Both the position numbers and the translations under genes were made by a program. The notes beneath the pieces were generated by a model. It worked only from the letters and a program-made list of their open reading frames with translations. It was not told where the DNA came from and ran no database searches. From the NCBI RefSeq assembly GCF_003473485.1, contig NC_053043.1:8380001-8444000 (forward strand): 64,000 nt of DNA. The letters run 5' to 3'. This DNA is from Medicago truncatula. Its lineage: Eukaryota; Streptophyta; Magnoliopsida; Fabales; Fabaceae. Of this stretch, positions 11,138 to 22,978 are shown one piece after another (the stretch's first letter is position 1; each line of letters opens with the position of its first letter).

Positions 11138-11391
11138 AAGTAATTCATATCCCCCTTGAGACAATCTATGGGGATATTTATTATTAGTTTGAGTCTGTTG
11201 TGCATTTTGTCTTTTCTCTTATATAAACAACACATTGATTCATTAGGTAATACAAAAATGAAACTTGATTTAGGAAATAAACCAGAATGGAAGGATCGGC
11301 TCGCGTCTTAATAAACTCCTGCCATATGCCCTCATCAATAAACTCGTAAGTCTCTACAGGAGACTTGTCTTTTTTTATACCATTAAATAAA
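11138..11391 (-). pseudogene. CACTA ORF1 remnant between the two later insertions
   Basis: The minus strand near 11370-11270 reads KDKSPVETYEFIDEGIWQEF followed by IKTRADPS. This corresponds to the conserved 'W..F...R..P.F' block of plant CACTA ORF1 proteins. It is bounded on one side by the second CACTA and on the other by the Mutator-like element at 11392, which confirms that all three lie in one older element. Confidence 0.65.
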
Positions 11392-12284
11392 GGGAGCCCC
11401 TAATATGGACCTCAAAAATAAAGGTCCATTGAGAGACCTTTACATATTACTTGCTGCAACCGATCATCCTCAATTTAGTTAAACAGTTTAATTTAATTAG
11501 CCTTGAGTGTGTCCTCTCCATCACTAAGCTCAATTATTTCTTTCACTGCACGAACTCCCACCCTTCTTCAAGCACCAACCGGCGTGAAGCAATATGCTGC
11601 ATAATCACTTGAAATTTGAGAAGCTTATGGATGTAAAAAGAGAAGAAGCCCTTGATAGTGATACAATGACTTAACCACCAAACTTAGAGACTTTGGGTTA
11701 CTATTTTTTTTTTAATTCTTCATGGGAATCGATTTTTATTATCTAAATGGGATTAATAAAAATAAACTATCTAAAGTATTGTTTGCTTTTTGTTTCTGTC
11801 AAGCAGCCAGCCAAGAGATTACACAAGGCAAAAGTAAAAAATTAGGTCAACATATATGAATTGAATGTTACGTACTTTTCGTAAAACAATTTTGAGCAAC
11901 TAGACATTGAACAAGAAGAAATAAATGAAAGGCTCAAAACGAAATAGTGATGATGAAGTCCAATCTCAATAGATCTGTATAGAAAATCTTCCATGGTTGT
12001 TTTCGAACTCCACTGGTTGCAAAAACTCATTCTCTTTTCATTCTACCAACCCTCACAAGTAAACTCTTCAATGCAGATCTATGCAGGTTGAGAAGATCAG
12101 AAGCATGTGAATTGTTGTTTATGTTGTTCTAGTGGGGGCCGCATGGAATGAATCAAGATAAGATTAGTACTAGTATTTACACAATAAATTCTAGTAATTA
12201 AAGTGAGAGTAACCGATTGCAGCCAGTCATTTAAACAGGTCCACCAGTGGACCTTTATTTTTGAGGACCATATTAAGGGCTCCC
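11392..12284. mobile_element. 893-bp non-autonomous Mutator-like element
   Basis: The ends are inverted repeats of about 45 bp. The left starts GGGAGCCCCTAATATGG, and the right, read in reverse, starts GGGAGCCCTTAATATGG. Both share CTCAAAAATAAAGGTCCA. A perfect 9-bp duplication, TTAAATAAA, flanks it (11383-11391 and 12285-12293). No transposase coding is visible. The interior is AT-rich. Confidence 0.9.
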
Positions 12285-12293
12285 TTAAATAAA

Positions 12294-12545
12294 TACCTAC
12301 TTGTTAAACTATTTTTGAATGATCTCCAACGCTCACCCGAGTACGATATAGTTTTCTTTTTCACAATCTTATCATTGGGCATATCCCATTTATTCTACAT
12401 TACACAACAAATATAGGAGTTAGTATATGACAAAATTAAAGCTAAGTACAATAGTGACAAACACGATTAAAAATTGCCGTGATTGATTTCCAAATCTTAT
12501 CCTTTGTGGCATCAGGAACACTATGCCAATCATTTATACCATTTG
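12294..12545 (-). pseudogene. CACTA ORF1 remnant, N-terminal part
   Basis: The minus strand reads DWHSVPDATKDKIWKSI, then after an intron-like gap KKKTISYSGERWRSFKNSLT and SRYLF. These match the N-terminal region of plant CACTA ORF1 proteins. It is the most upstream recognisable part of the old element. Confidence 0.65.
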
Positions 12546-13398
12546 ATTCAATATTAAGTTTGATTGTTACGATTTGAAACTTAAAAGTATAAATAAAATC
12601 AATAGTTAGTACACCCAAGGTTTGTCATAAATTTGAAAACGATATCTCATGAATTTGAAACCGAAGGTTCAAGTAGCGAAAATGTGTTTTTTAAGCACCG
12701 AATCATGACAATGTTCTTTTGAGGGGAAATCATGACAATGTTTGATTTATAATTTGAATGGTTCATGAATTTTTATGTTCATAGATAATATGTTTTGAAA
12801 AATTAATTAGTTAATTAAAATGAATATATTATATGCTTTGTTATAATTGTCTTCCGTGGACATCGGTTAATATGACTTTTATCATATTTATACATCAAGT
12901 GCATGCATTGTTGGTTTGAGTAAGAAGTGATGATTTTATATTGAGCTTTGCTATATAAAGTGAACTTCCCTTTCCTGAATAAATTAGCGAACATAATGTC
13001 ACTGTTAGATAAACATGTCATACAATACATAAATGGATGAATGTAAGTATATGACTTTGCTACTATGAACATGCACAATGTCGTGCGTCATTGGGACAAA
13101 ATTGTCGAGATACATAACATTTGCCTTTTATATTATACGTGTATGGTAATGTGAAAGTGATTGTTAATCCTTACTTATCTTCATATTAAAAATAATTGGG
13201 TATGTTTTAAGATATTGTTTTTTCTTCTTAATTCTTACTTATCTTATCTTGTGAATGGTTTGTTTTCTTGTTTTTTTTTTCTCTTCGTTTTCTTGGGTAT
13301 GATGTATCCTGCCTATTTTTTTTCTTATCTTTTATCGTTTGAGAATGTTTTGTTGTATATTTTAAATATTTCAAAAGTTATTATTATTATTACTATTA
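12546..13398. other. Gene-free AT-rich stretch
   Basis: I see no supported gene. The open frames here are low-complexity and rich in Phe, Leu and Ile. The missing right tip of the old CACTA might lie here in decayed form. Confidence 0.5.
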
Positions 13399-13407
13399 TT
13401 AAAATTA

Positions 13408-13819
13408 GGGGACTTCTACGGTACACCTCATAAATTGAGGTGTACTGGTACTCCTATTTCAAAAATTTATAATTTAACGATTATTTTATGAAATAAAGAC
13501 TTATTCATCAATATTTATATTTTAGAAAACATCATTTTATAAGAAAAAAACATCATTTCATTGTTTATAAGAATTATATTAAATTTTTAACATTTTCTCA
13601 TAAAAAAAATAATCAATATTCTTTGTTATATGTAACAAAAATTTAAAAAAAAAATAAAATTATTTCATTGACGCTTTTGGTAAATACGATTTAATTATTG
13701 TAATTGTCAATGATAGAAAACAGTTATTTTTCTTCAAAAAAAACAACTCGTTTAATTATTAATTTAATAATTTGGTGTACCGGTACACTCAAATTGTTGG
13801 GTGTGTCATAGAATTTGCC
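13408..13819. mobile_element. 412-bp Mutator-like MITE
   Basis: Imperfect inverted ends of about 44 bp share ATTTGAG/AATTGAG, GTGTAC and GGTAC blocks. A perfect 9-bp target duplication, TTAAAATTA, lies at 13399-13407 and 13820-13828. The interior is AT-rich and non-coding. A lone right end of the same family is at 22912-22978. Confidence 0.85.
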
Positions 13820-14254
13820 TTAAAATTATTATTATTATGATTAGCTATTAAAGAGAAGAAAAAGAAACGTGGTTGTAGTGTTTAAATTGTTCCTACCTTG
13901 TCTCAAGACTAGTTATCACGCTGACTAACAATTTTCAATAAATTAATTTTGATTAACAATCAAAATTGTTTGTTACCTATTTACTTGCTATTGAGATATT
14001 ACTCATAGTCTGCCATCACTTTTGCAACTGTTTTTGGTCAATCCCCACTTACCTAATTAGTAGCATCCACTTACATTTCGGTGGAAATATAAATGTGTTT
14101 AATATCTCTGAGTGTGTATTCTATAAGAACACAATTTCATTACGTAAAAAAGCAACAGAGTTACAAACCTTTTTTTTCTTCTTCAAAGCTACTTCTTTCG
14201 GTGTTACAAAAATACTAAGTGCTTGAGTCATTGAATCTGTGTATTTTTCTCGTC

Positions 14255-14640
14255 ATTGAATCTGTGTATTTTTCTCGTGTCCTGATAGCCTCGGTACGAT
14301 TACCTCTGAGATGACCCTGTTGTACTCTGGAGGAGTTGCGCAATTCTGCGGATAATTCCTTAGTTCAGTGACATAGTCACGCATCAGGTTTTACCTTTCA
14401 TTTTCTTGTTTTGCAGGTTGTGATCCTTCAGCCTTCCGCATTTAACAATCTAAGGAATTATGACTGGAGAAGATTATGACAATGGTAACAAGTATGATGA
14501 TTTCACTTCTTCCGCAGTTACCGGCACTCAGGCTTTGTCGCATACACCATATAGTTTGCTGATGTTACTGGTATGTACAAATGTGGAGGGTTTACATTCT
14601 ATTTGTATGCTAAAGATTCAGGTAAGTCTCCTTAACTAAT
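14255..14640 (+). pseudogene. Unrecognised gene fragment with exon-like structure
   Basis: The GC content rises above the surroundings. A TTTTGCAG acceptor at about 14408-14416 is followed by a frame reading VVILQPSAFNNLRNYDW. A second frame (14470-14622) reads NGNKYDDFTSSAVTG and TGMYKCGGFTFYLYAKDS, and ends at a GTAAGT donor. The frames do not join, so if this was a gene it is broken. I do not recognise the family. A 25-bp tandem repeat (TTGAATCTGTGTATTTTTCT core) stands just upstream at 14230-14280. Confidence 0.35.
14359..14447 (+). repeat. Direct repeat, copy 1 (intron end plus exon start)
   Basis: About 89 bp, starting CTTAGTTCAGTGACATAGTC and including the GCAG acceptor and GTTGTGATCCTTCAG. 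It recurs at 16596-16684 with a few differences. Confidence 0.75.
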
Positions 14641-16595
14641 CTGCCTCAAGCGAATATGATTTGTGATCTAGCCTTTTAAAACCTTTAAGTGAGTATTCAA
14701 TTTAGCTTACTAGAAATTTGAATACATCTTATTGAAATTTACTCAATGTTTATAAAATGGTTTAGGCGTGTTCTTATTTTGAAAACTTGGGTAGATGTTT
14801 TTTTTTAATTGGAAATAATTTTGAGAAATTAAAATAATAATGTATATATAATGTCTATTTTGATTCATCTTGAATTCAAATATATTAAATTGATAGATAT
14901 TGGAAAATTTATGGATTTTATTATGAAGGTTGGTACATTCTTCTAACAATTCAACTTTTAGTATTGTCAAAGTGGATATGCATCAAATTAGATGCACTTA
15001 TCGAATGCCCATCCAAAAAAATTTACAGGATCACATGGTGGAATGATTTTGACGGCTGAACTTAATGAGTTCTGTTGCATAGGAGTATATTAATTCGGAA
15101 GATAATGCACTACATAACTATTTCTTTATGGTGTGAAGTTTGTATACTATGATAAAGATTTACCATACTATTTAGTGGGCATGGAAAGGCAAGCAGCCTT
15201 TACTTAGCTTAGCAAGGAGATGAGGTATGTCTTCAGCTTGCTTGAATATCTCTTATGAAGCTAATTTTTTATTTACATAAGAAGAAGACCTTTATATTAA
15301 TGTGTAAGGTATAAGATAATCAAGTTTGATTTGTGGTCTAAGATCATAAGGATGTGTGATAGTATAATTCACTACACAAGAATATTGTTTTGAAAAGGTT
15401 CTTATGAAGTTTGTATTCTGAAAAGAGAGTTGAGTGTCCCTTATGATCAATGCTACTTGAAAAAAAAAAATTGATGTTTAATTAACTTGCGACAATTTAA
15501 TATTTTTTTTAATAAACTTGTGACAATTTAATTGCAATCCATATATCCTTAAACATTTATAGACATATGTGCATTTGTATAGATTTTAAATTTGATGCCT
15601 ACAATAAATTTGTTTTTTTTTAATTGTTATGCATTAAGATGTGCCTAAGTGTTTATGGTATTAGGAGTTATTGTTATTATCATTATTGACATTAAATAGA
15701 AACATGATTATCACAATTTCTAACTATGACGTTGCAAGCAATTGCCATGTAAAGTTGTGTCTTCCTGTCTGTTATGATTGAACAACATGAACTTTAAAAT
15801 TTGCTCCAATTCAAAATTTGATGATATTTACAGTGGGTAGTTCTTGCTAAATTTGTTTTAGACCAAACTGTGTGGCAACTAAAATTGGAGCATTTATTTG
15901 TGCTTTAAGGCTTGCTGTATTTAGACTCTTTGACTAATAATGCTGTTTTTTTTTTCTTTTTGTGTGGAATTGTATTATTGAGGAGTAATTATTTTGGGCC
16001 CATGCATGTTATTATAAATTAATTAAAATATGTTTGATAGTGTGGTCTTGAGATTGAAGTCATGATAAGTATTTTATTTATCCACACTTTGCTATTTGTT
16101 CATGATGAATTTTGGTTCACTTGTGAGTTCATTTTAGCCGTAGTACTCTTTTGATATAATACATACCGATGTGGTTGTGAGAAGATTTATTTTGTTGTGA
16201 AATATTATGCTTATATTTTTAGAAGTAGATCGAGGAAATATTGTTCGGAAATGTATGAATTTTTTTTATTATATTGTAGAATGAGAGATGTTTGAGTACC
16301 ACAAAATATTAAATGGTTTATATGGATTATCCATTGTATCATTCTAATACAATGATGTGCAATGAAATTCGTGTGAAATATACTTCATTGTGGGAGTATA
16401 TAATGCTCATAGTATGAGAATTCATTATGACACGTTAGCGTATACTTACTGGAAGCAAATACAGACCTTTTGTAACGTGAAAGAGCCATTGTATTAACTA
16501 ATACAATTAAGTAATATACAATGATGATGACTAGACTTGAATCCAATGAGAATAAATCTATAAGTAGATTTATCTCATTGATGAATATGATTTCG

Positions 16596-16684
16596 CTTAG
16601 TTCAGTGACATAGTCACGCCTCAGGTTTTATTTTTCATGTTCTTGTTTTTCAGGTTGTGATCCTTCAGTCATCCGCGTTCAACA
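16596..16684 (+). repeat. Direct repeat, copy 2 (intron end plus exon start)
   Basis: This is the second copy of the 14359-14447 segment, 2.24 kb downstream in the same direction. It runs only about 40 bases past the acceptor before diverging. A stretch that may be a tandem gene duplicate, an LTR-like pair or a transposon capture lies between the copies. Confidence 0.7.
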
Positions 16685-18908
16685 TGTTTTAGTTCTTGCT
16701 CCTCTTCTTCTTTTGTTTTTGTTTATTTTTATTTATATATTTATCCAGGATGTTGCAATTGGTTCACCATTTACACTCCATTTTCTTAAACAAAAGTTAT
16801 TGTAAGTTGTTAAACATTTATGGAGGAAAATTATAGAAAAATATTAAATATTTTGGTTTATTGTGAAAATTATTTTATGATTTACCATGAAACACAATTA
16901 AACATAAAACTTGAATTTAAAAAATGAAATTTATGATGCACTTCCTCTATTTCTAATTATAAGCAAATTTTACTTTTTAAGTTCATTCAATTAATGATGT
17001 ATAAGATAACTAAGATGAAAATATTTAAGTTAGATTTAATTTCATGTGGAATACATGACTCACATGTTTAGACCCACCTTATGAAGTTAAAGTTGTTTAT
17101 GGCAAATTTTTATGACCGTGTTTGTTGTTGCAATTTATATTTTATGGATTGAATATATGATATCTTGTATATATTAGTGGAAGAAAAACTTCAAATCGAA
17201 GTGGTTATTAAATATTTTAGCAAAGATATAATGACATAAAAGTTTGTGTATTATTACAATATACTCAATCGATAAAAGAACATCGTTTGAGGATAGTTGG
17301 TGAATGCTATCAAGAGTATATAAGTTAATTCATAGACATGGATATGAAAATTCAAAAATCTATGTGAATGATTGAATATTCAAATTTATAAAAGTAAAAA
17401 GAAAATCTTGTAATTATTTGACGAAATGATTGACAATGATATGATGTTGATCACATTAATTGAAGACAACATTAGGTGACACAAGCCCAAAACTTATTAA
17501 TCACCAATGGTGGAAACTCAACCCACACTCGAGTAGCATCAAATCTTGAGTTCAATGGTGAAAATATACTATTATAGTGTTTGAAGTATCTGACGATAGA
17601 TACATCCCAAGAGGTAAAATTACTTGGACCATAAGAAGAAAAATGGTAGGTATAGATTTTTCTCTTAATAAACATATAACATATAGTTGTTTAAATGCAT
17701 ACTTATGAAGCATTTCTGACAGTCTACCTATATGAGAATGAAGTGTGGCCGCTTCATTGAGTTCAAGGGCTTGACTTTTAAATTCTCATGAAAATGATAC
17801 ATGACACAAGACCTTAATAAACATGTCATTTCTATAATTCGATTAGTAGTACCAAGATTTCATGTGTCAGTTATGCACATTTATTGTAATCAATAGTTGG
17901 TTTGAATCTCGCCTATCATTCTATTTAGGGATGAGTGAAAACTTAAATTACTAAGTAATAGTTCAAATCGTGGGATAACCTTATCTGATACCATGCAATT
18001 TCTAGAATAATGTGTAAATTTGAGAATTTTCAACGGTTGTATATAGATCTTTATGTGAAATGATGTCATGCTTGAATATTAAAACAATGTAATTATTGTG
18101 TCTATTCACGAAGAAACTCTTCTAAAGAGATGTTTCTCTTTACCAAAAGGACATAAATTTTTATAATAAATAAAGACACTTTTAAGGCAGAAAATGAGAC
18201 AAAAAATCACATTCTTGTGAATCAAAATTTTATAAAAATTAATACCAAATCTTCATTCTTTTATCTAGTGCGTATGAGAAATCGACATAACTTTATTCTA
18301 TGAACTATTATTGATCGATACATAGGTGGGAATGTGCAAGTCACGTTAAGGATTCTAAAGTATTCTGAAAGGAATTCGCTGGTATACCCTTTTACATCCG
18401 ACTGACATAACTAATAGGGCGAATCGAAACTAAAAGTCAGTTGTCTTACACACACTTAAACTTATGTGTTCTCTTCATCATGTTCATCTTCATCATCGTT
18501 TTCATCAAGTTACTGCAGCAAACCTCCTACACAAGTTCCGATTTTTAACACCTTAATTTTTAAATCATTTAGCTATTCCTCTCTCATTGGAGATGCGCCA
18601 AATGAGTAAATAAATAAACTCTCAAGGTGATGCAACTCATTTAAACTTTTTTATTTAAGAAAACAAATAAACTCTACACGATTATCGATTTCCTAAAAGA
18701 TAACGTCAATGTAGCATTGTAATAGTTTGACTAGGTATGGTCAATGATCAATCCATTCTCGTTTCTATAAATCAAAACAAATTAATTTCTCTACAAGCAC
18801 ATGTACACAAAAATAAAAAATAATTCAAAAGGATCAATGAATTTGTATAGAATAATCACAATTGAATCAAAGAATTGTTAAGTTAGATCAAGAAAAAAAA
18901 CTAAAGAC

Positions 18909-20204
18909 TTAGAAAAGTTTGCTAGCAAATTCATCAACTGTAGTTCCCTCAACACGAGAATAAGCTGATTTTCTAGCAAGATCTCTTAATTGTGACAAAC
19001 TTCTTCCCAATTTCAAAGCCAATTTAATTTCAAACAAATCTCCATTTTCTCTTTGTTCTTCATCTTCTTCTAATATATTCTCTTGAATTGAACTTTCCAT
19101 CATTTGAAAGAATCCACCACAAGCTCTATACATTTCAGAAACCATACCAACTTGTCCACCATGCTCAAAAGAATTAACAGCAGTAGCCAATGCTCCAGCC
19201 ATAACAGGTACTATAGATGCCAATGAACCTTGACCAACAAATGTGGACCCCACAGCTGCAATTCCAGTGAGTAATGGTCCTGCAATAGCCAATGTCTTAT
19301 TTATCTTCAACACCAAGTTTCCTAATCTCTCATAATCTTCCATATCTTTTCTCTTCATAACTTCTAATACATCTTTTACTTCACTTTCTAATCCTTCATT
19401 CCATCCATTTTTCTTTGTTTCATTATTTTCTGAATGAAAACTATTGTTGCTTCTTCTAGATGATTTTTTTGTAGGCCTCCAATTTGCAGGTTCATATTTT
19501 TGAGGGAATTTTTCAATCATAACTCCTAACAAAGGTAGTGGATAAGCTCTATCAAGAGCTAGAACTTCTTGAATAGTATCCTTTATATATTCCTCTGTGG
19601 GGTTCCCAATTGCTATTGTTGTTTCAATCTGGGACTTAAGCTGTTTGAACAATCTTGTTGCATTTCTTTGCTCCTCAGCAAGTTGTGAAGGTTGGATTTT
19701 GTTCATGATAATTAACATACCAGTAGAAGCTGAGAATAAAAGTGCCGAAGATAATTTGAGGGCTAAAAGAGGAGCACCGGAGCCGCTTATGGCTGATATA
19801 CCTGCCATGGCGGTGGCGGTGAGAGTGATCATGTTGATGGAGTTTAATAGAAGGGTATTCCAATTATCGCGTTGTTCGCCAATGTTTTGATGCATTTCTA
19901 TTCTGTCGGATACAGATTCAAGAATTGCATAGAGTTGAGTAATGGTTTTTGTTTTTGTTTTTGGTGATTTAGAAGAAGGGGAATAGTACTTGGGTGAATG
20001 ATAATCATTTTCTTGAATTATTATTGGGATTGTGTGTGTAAGTTGGCCGTTTAACTCCTCAAATAGCTTTCTGCTTGGTCTTGTTTTTGGAACTATGGAA
20101 AGAACTTTAGGGAGTTTTGGGACATTGAAAGATGATTTGATTCTTTCTGAAGAAGAAGATGATGATGATGAAATTAAAGAAGAAAATACTTGTAAGGAAG
20201 CCAT
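18909..20204 (-). CDS. G1: 'F-box At4g22030-like' family protein, putative organelle membrane protein
   Basis: One uninterrupted exon of 431 codons. Residues 1-30 are Ser-rich with few acids and resemble a plastid or mitochondrial transit peptide. Residues 40-52 hold the family motif RPSRKLFEELNG. Residues 88-120 ([20 protein letters not shown], then QRDNW) are likely helical. Residues 118-140 and 143-167 form one hydrophobic pair, and 303-325 and 327-345 a second pair rich in Gly and Ala. Between them is a charged linker ([20 protein letters not shown] onward). The protein ends DEFASKLF. I recall databases naming such proteins 'probable F-box protein At4g22030'. I see no F-box LPxDL-type motif, so function is unknown. 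The TATA box is at 20321. The gene body from codon 82 on encodes protein identical to G4, whose 5' and 3' flanks are also similar. Confidence 0.85.
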   Translation of the reverse strand: MASLQVFSSLISSSSSSSSERIKSSFNVPKLPKVLSIVPKTRPSRKLFEELNGQLTHTIPIIIQENDYHSPKYYSPSSKSPKTKTKTITQLYAILESVSDRIEMHQNIGEQRDNWNTLLLNSINMITLTATAMAGISAISGSGAPLLALKLSSALLFSASTGMLIIMNKIQPSQLAEEQRNATRLFKQLKSQIETTIAIGNPTEEYIKDTIQEVLALDRAYPLPLLGVMIEKFPQKYEPANWRPTKKSSRRSNNSFHSENNETKKNGWNEGLESEVKDVLEVMKRKDMEDYERLGNLVLKINKTLAIAGPLLTGIAAVGSTFVGQGSLASIVPVMAGALATAVNSFEHGGQVGMVSEMYRACGGFFQMMESSIQENILEEDEEQRENGDLFEIKLALKLGRSLSQLRDLARKSAYSRVEGTTVDEFASKLF

Positions 20205-20320
20205 ATTATATGTTAGATACTTGATCTTTGTTTATGTGTGTTTGATTTGTGTTAAGGTTTTTGTTGTTTGATGATGTTGTTGTGGATTTGTTTGATGGTT
20301 GAAGAAATGTGTGTATGTTG

Positions 20321-20330
20321 TAATATATAA
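20321..20330 (-). promoter_or_regulatory. TATA box of G1
   Basis: The minus strand reads TTATATATTA about 117 bases before the G1 start codon. The G4 gene has the same motif at the same distance, within a conserved leader rich in CAACAA and ACACAAA. Confidence 0.6.
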
Positions 20331-20599
20331 TAGCTAAATGTGTGAACAAGAAGAGAATAGGTCAGATAAGGGAAAACTGTTGACTAAGGTGTTACATGTT
20401 GACATTCTTTGGTTTGTACGTAATAAAATTCAACTCTTACTGTTCAAACATTTTCATCTCATACTCGGTCGTGTGAAACTATATTACGACGTAGTTTTTG
20501 TGCACTACGAGATCAAAATTCAAAGGCTTTTCCTTCCTCGTGGTTTATATTTTTTGATAAAAAAAATTAGTCAATGAGAACTTATTTTTTGTTTTAAAA

Positions 20600-21730
20600 T
20601 TTCTGTATCTCACCGTTCACTAGCAGCAACAATGAAAAATTATTATTAGTAACGATTTTATACAGAATTTAAACCTAGTTCAATGTTAGTGAAACTATTA
20701 TCACATCTCATAGACAAATATATACTTGCGTGTTTCACCATGGTTTATTATTGTGTCATTGGCAACCAAGATATCAAATAATAAAGTAAATATATATTTT
20801 AGTCCTTCTTTCAAAAAAATAATATATTTTAGTCCTTGAAAAAAACTACGAAACTCAATTTGGTCTTAGACAAAATTAAAAGCTATTTTTTGTTTTTTTT
20901 TTCTTCTTTAACATATTCAAATAAAGACATTCAACAGCAAAATTTTGTTCAATTTGAATAGTATCAATATTATTTAGAAATTCTAAAAATGATTCATAAC
21001 ATATCCAAAAATGATAACAACAGTGTACCAATAACAAAAGTAGATGTTACTTTGTTCATGGTTACATTGGTATTGATATATCTATGTGATATAGTGGTTG
21101 TTTGAATGTTAAATAAGAAAAATAACATTAATGAATAATTTATTAAAGAATAAATTATGTAGAAACCTTCACTTTTAAGGTGAATTTCTCCGGCCACTAA
21201 ACTACTTGACAAAAATAATAATTATGTAGGAACCTTTTCTTAAAAAATTGTTGGAGATTTAACTTTTACTTAAACTTAGTTTAATTTTTTTGAGAAATAA
21301 ATACTTAAACTTAGTTTAATTTTTTTGAGAAATAAATGAGATCTCATAAATAAATAAGATCTCACGATTTTTTTAAGGGATTAAAATAAATTTTCACTCA
21401 AAATATTTAGTTGAACAGCCGCCCACATGTAGCTCAATATATTAAATCTCATGAAGATGGTGACATTGTGTTTTGTTATGTCTTTCATGTTTTTCTTTAT
21501 AAGTCTATAAATTGTCAAGTCATGATTTTTTAAATTTTATTTTTGGAATAATCATGATTTTAATTCCAACGATAATTTTAATAATATAAACAATCAACAC
21601 ACGTTAAAGCCTTAAAAAAAAACTCACATTAAAGAACATTATCGACACATGTCACTCAATTATAATCCATTATTTCCACAATCTTAAATTATTTCATTTC
21701 AACAACATTTGACTTAAGATCAGCTTGTTT
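20600..21730. other. Gene-free stretch upstream of G1
   Basis: The first 200 bases are still similar to the G4 upstream region (see 50540-50970). The remainder is AT-rich with a small tandem duplication of TACTTAAACTTAGTTTAATT at about 21265-21335. No gene is seen. Confidence 0.5.
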
Positions 21731-21734
21731 GTTT

Positions 21735-22336
21735 GTCGTCTGTTTCGAATTCGGTTATGAATAATGGACAACTTAATAAGGAGACACATTATTCAGCATA
21801 ACACTCAACTTTGTGTGAGTGAATGCGGTTCGATGGAAGATTGTGATCACTTATTCTTGTTTTGTAGCTATTTTGGGAAAATATGGGATGCCATTTTGCA
21901 TTGGTTTTGCTTCATAATGGTTCAACTAGTGCAAATAGCATATCATTTTTACCAATTTGAAAGTCTAGGCGCGTGTTTAAAATTGTCCACATTGTTTTTA
22001 ATCTCAATTGGCTCTCTTGTGTGTGGGAAATCTGGAATGAAAGAAATGCAAAGTTTTTTCGTCAACAAGAGTCCTCATTACAACAATTGTTTGACAAAAT
22101 TAAGCTTCAAACTTTCTGTTGGATAAAAGCAACCTGCAACACTGCTTTTAACTATCACCTTTGGTGCTTCCCTAAAAAAAAAAAAAAACTATCACCTATG
22201 GTGCTTAAATCCTCTTAATTGTCTGCGGATCTTTTTGTAATGTATTTCCTTTTGCTTTTGTTCCTTTTATCAAACTATTAATGTAATTGTTTTGATTTTC
22301 CTATTTTCAGGCACTCTTTGTGCTTAAATTGTCAGT
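21735..22336 (+). mobile_element. 5'-truncated LINE (L1-type) tail
   Basis: The frame from about 21760 reads IIQHNTQLCVSECGSMEDCD then HLFLFCSYFGKIWDAI. That is the Cys/His zinc-binding region found after the reverse transcriptase in plant LINEs (zf-RVT). In the next frame, CVWEIWNERNAKFFRQQ continues the known tail order. It is a degenerate plain LINE fragment with at least one frame change and no reverse transcriptase core. Confidence 0.7.
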
Positions 22337-22520
22337 AGGGGTGTTCATGGGTTGGGTAAACCCAAAAAACCATCAAACCCATCCAAAAAAATTCAAAAAA
22401 GTGGGTTGGGTTGGGTGATTGGGTGGATATGATTTTAAGAAATAAAAAACCCATAAAAAATAACGGGTTTTGGGTAAAACCAAACCCAAACCCAATAAAC
22501 CCACTTACCCAATAATGTTT
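22335..22520. repeat. GGGTTGGG-rich repeat resembling a hAT-type element end
   Basis: TAGGGGTGTTCATGGGTTGG begins a stretch with many GGGTTGGG and CCCAAACCC words on both strands. Many plant hAT-like non-autonomous elements start this way. No matching opposite end was found, so it is either a truncated copy or a simple-sequence coincidence. Confidence 0.4.
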
Positions 22521-22911
22521 ATTTTTTTTTTCATTTTCATTTTCATAGGGAGGAAGGAGAATAACAAAGATTTTGGTTATAACGGGTGGACATTTTACCT
22601 CACCCAAACCGGAGTACTCTATATGGTCAGGTTTTATGAGTAATGAAATTTCATTTAAGCTTCTTAAAAAAAAAAAAAACATTAATTTGGCTTAATTACA
22701 ATTAACAAAAGTATAGTTTTTACCGCTAAAGAAAAAAATTAATTTGAAGACACACAACAACGTATAAAATAAACAACATATTTTCCACTTATGTGTTGTG
22801 TTGCCACTATTTTAGATAAATAGATTTTTGTTACATGTTCTTATAATAGTAATCTTATCTTGTTAAAAAAAATGTTAATGTTATCTTAATTCCTACAAAA
22901 AATAATTTATT

Positions 22912-22978
22912 TAACTATTAATTTAAAAATTTGGTGTATCAATACACTTAAATTATTGGATGTACCATAGAATTTGTC
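22912..22978. repeat. Lone right end of the 13.4-kb MITE family
   Basis: About 67 bp match the right terminus of the MITE at 13408-13819, sharing TTTGGTGTA, TACACT(T/C)AAATT and CATAGAATTTG. The left end and interior are missing or too decayed to see. Confidence 0.6.

Larger units (their letters stand above)
3268..12545 (-). mobile_element. Old, broken CACTA (En/Spm) transposon, interrupted by three later insertions
   Basis: The left tip CACTAGTACAAAA at 3268 is followed by subterminal AAGTCGG repeats. Minus-strand coding debris runs from 12.5 kb down to 4.4 kb in the order expected of a plant CACTA ORF1 protein, ending in a Ulp1-like peptidase. A 184-bp MITE, a complete second CACTA and a Mutator-like element lie inside it. 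Removing them leaves about 3.9 kb of original element. No TNPD-type DDE transposase is seen, and the far tip was not found, so the right limit is where recognisable coding debris stops. It is long inactive. Confidence 0.75.
13829..18900. other. Long gene-free AT-rich stretch
   Basis: Apart from the gene-like fragment at 14255-14640 and its partial second copy near 16.6 kb, I find no gene. Open frames are short and without known motifs. The composition and scattered direct repeats suggest old, decayed transposon material that I cannot classify. Confidence 0.45.

Noticed and set aside
22335-22520. Interstitial telomere repeat
   Set aside because: The GGGTTGGG and GGGTTTTGGG words are not the plant telomere unit TTTAGGG in regular tandem. 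A transposon end explains them better.
22332-22682. A 116-codon minus-strand frame rich in Phe, Pro and Gly
   Set aside because: It comes from the GGGTTGGG-type repeat and poly-A tracts.
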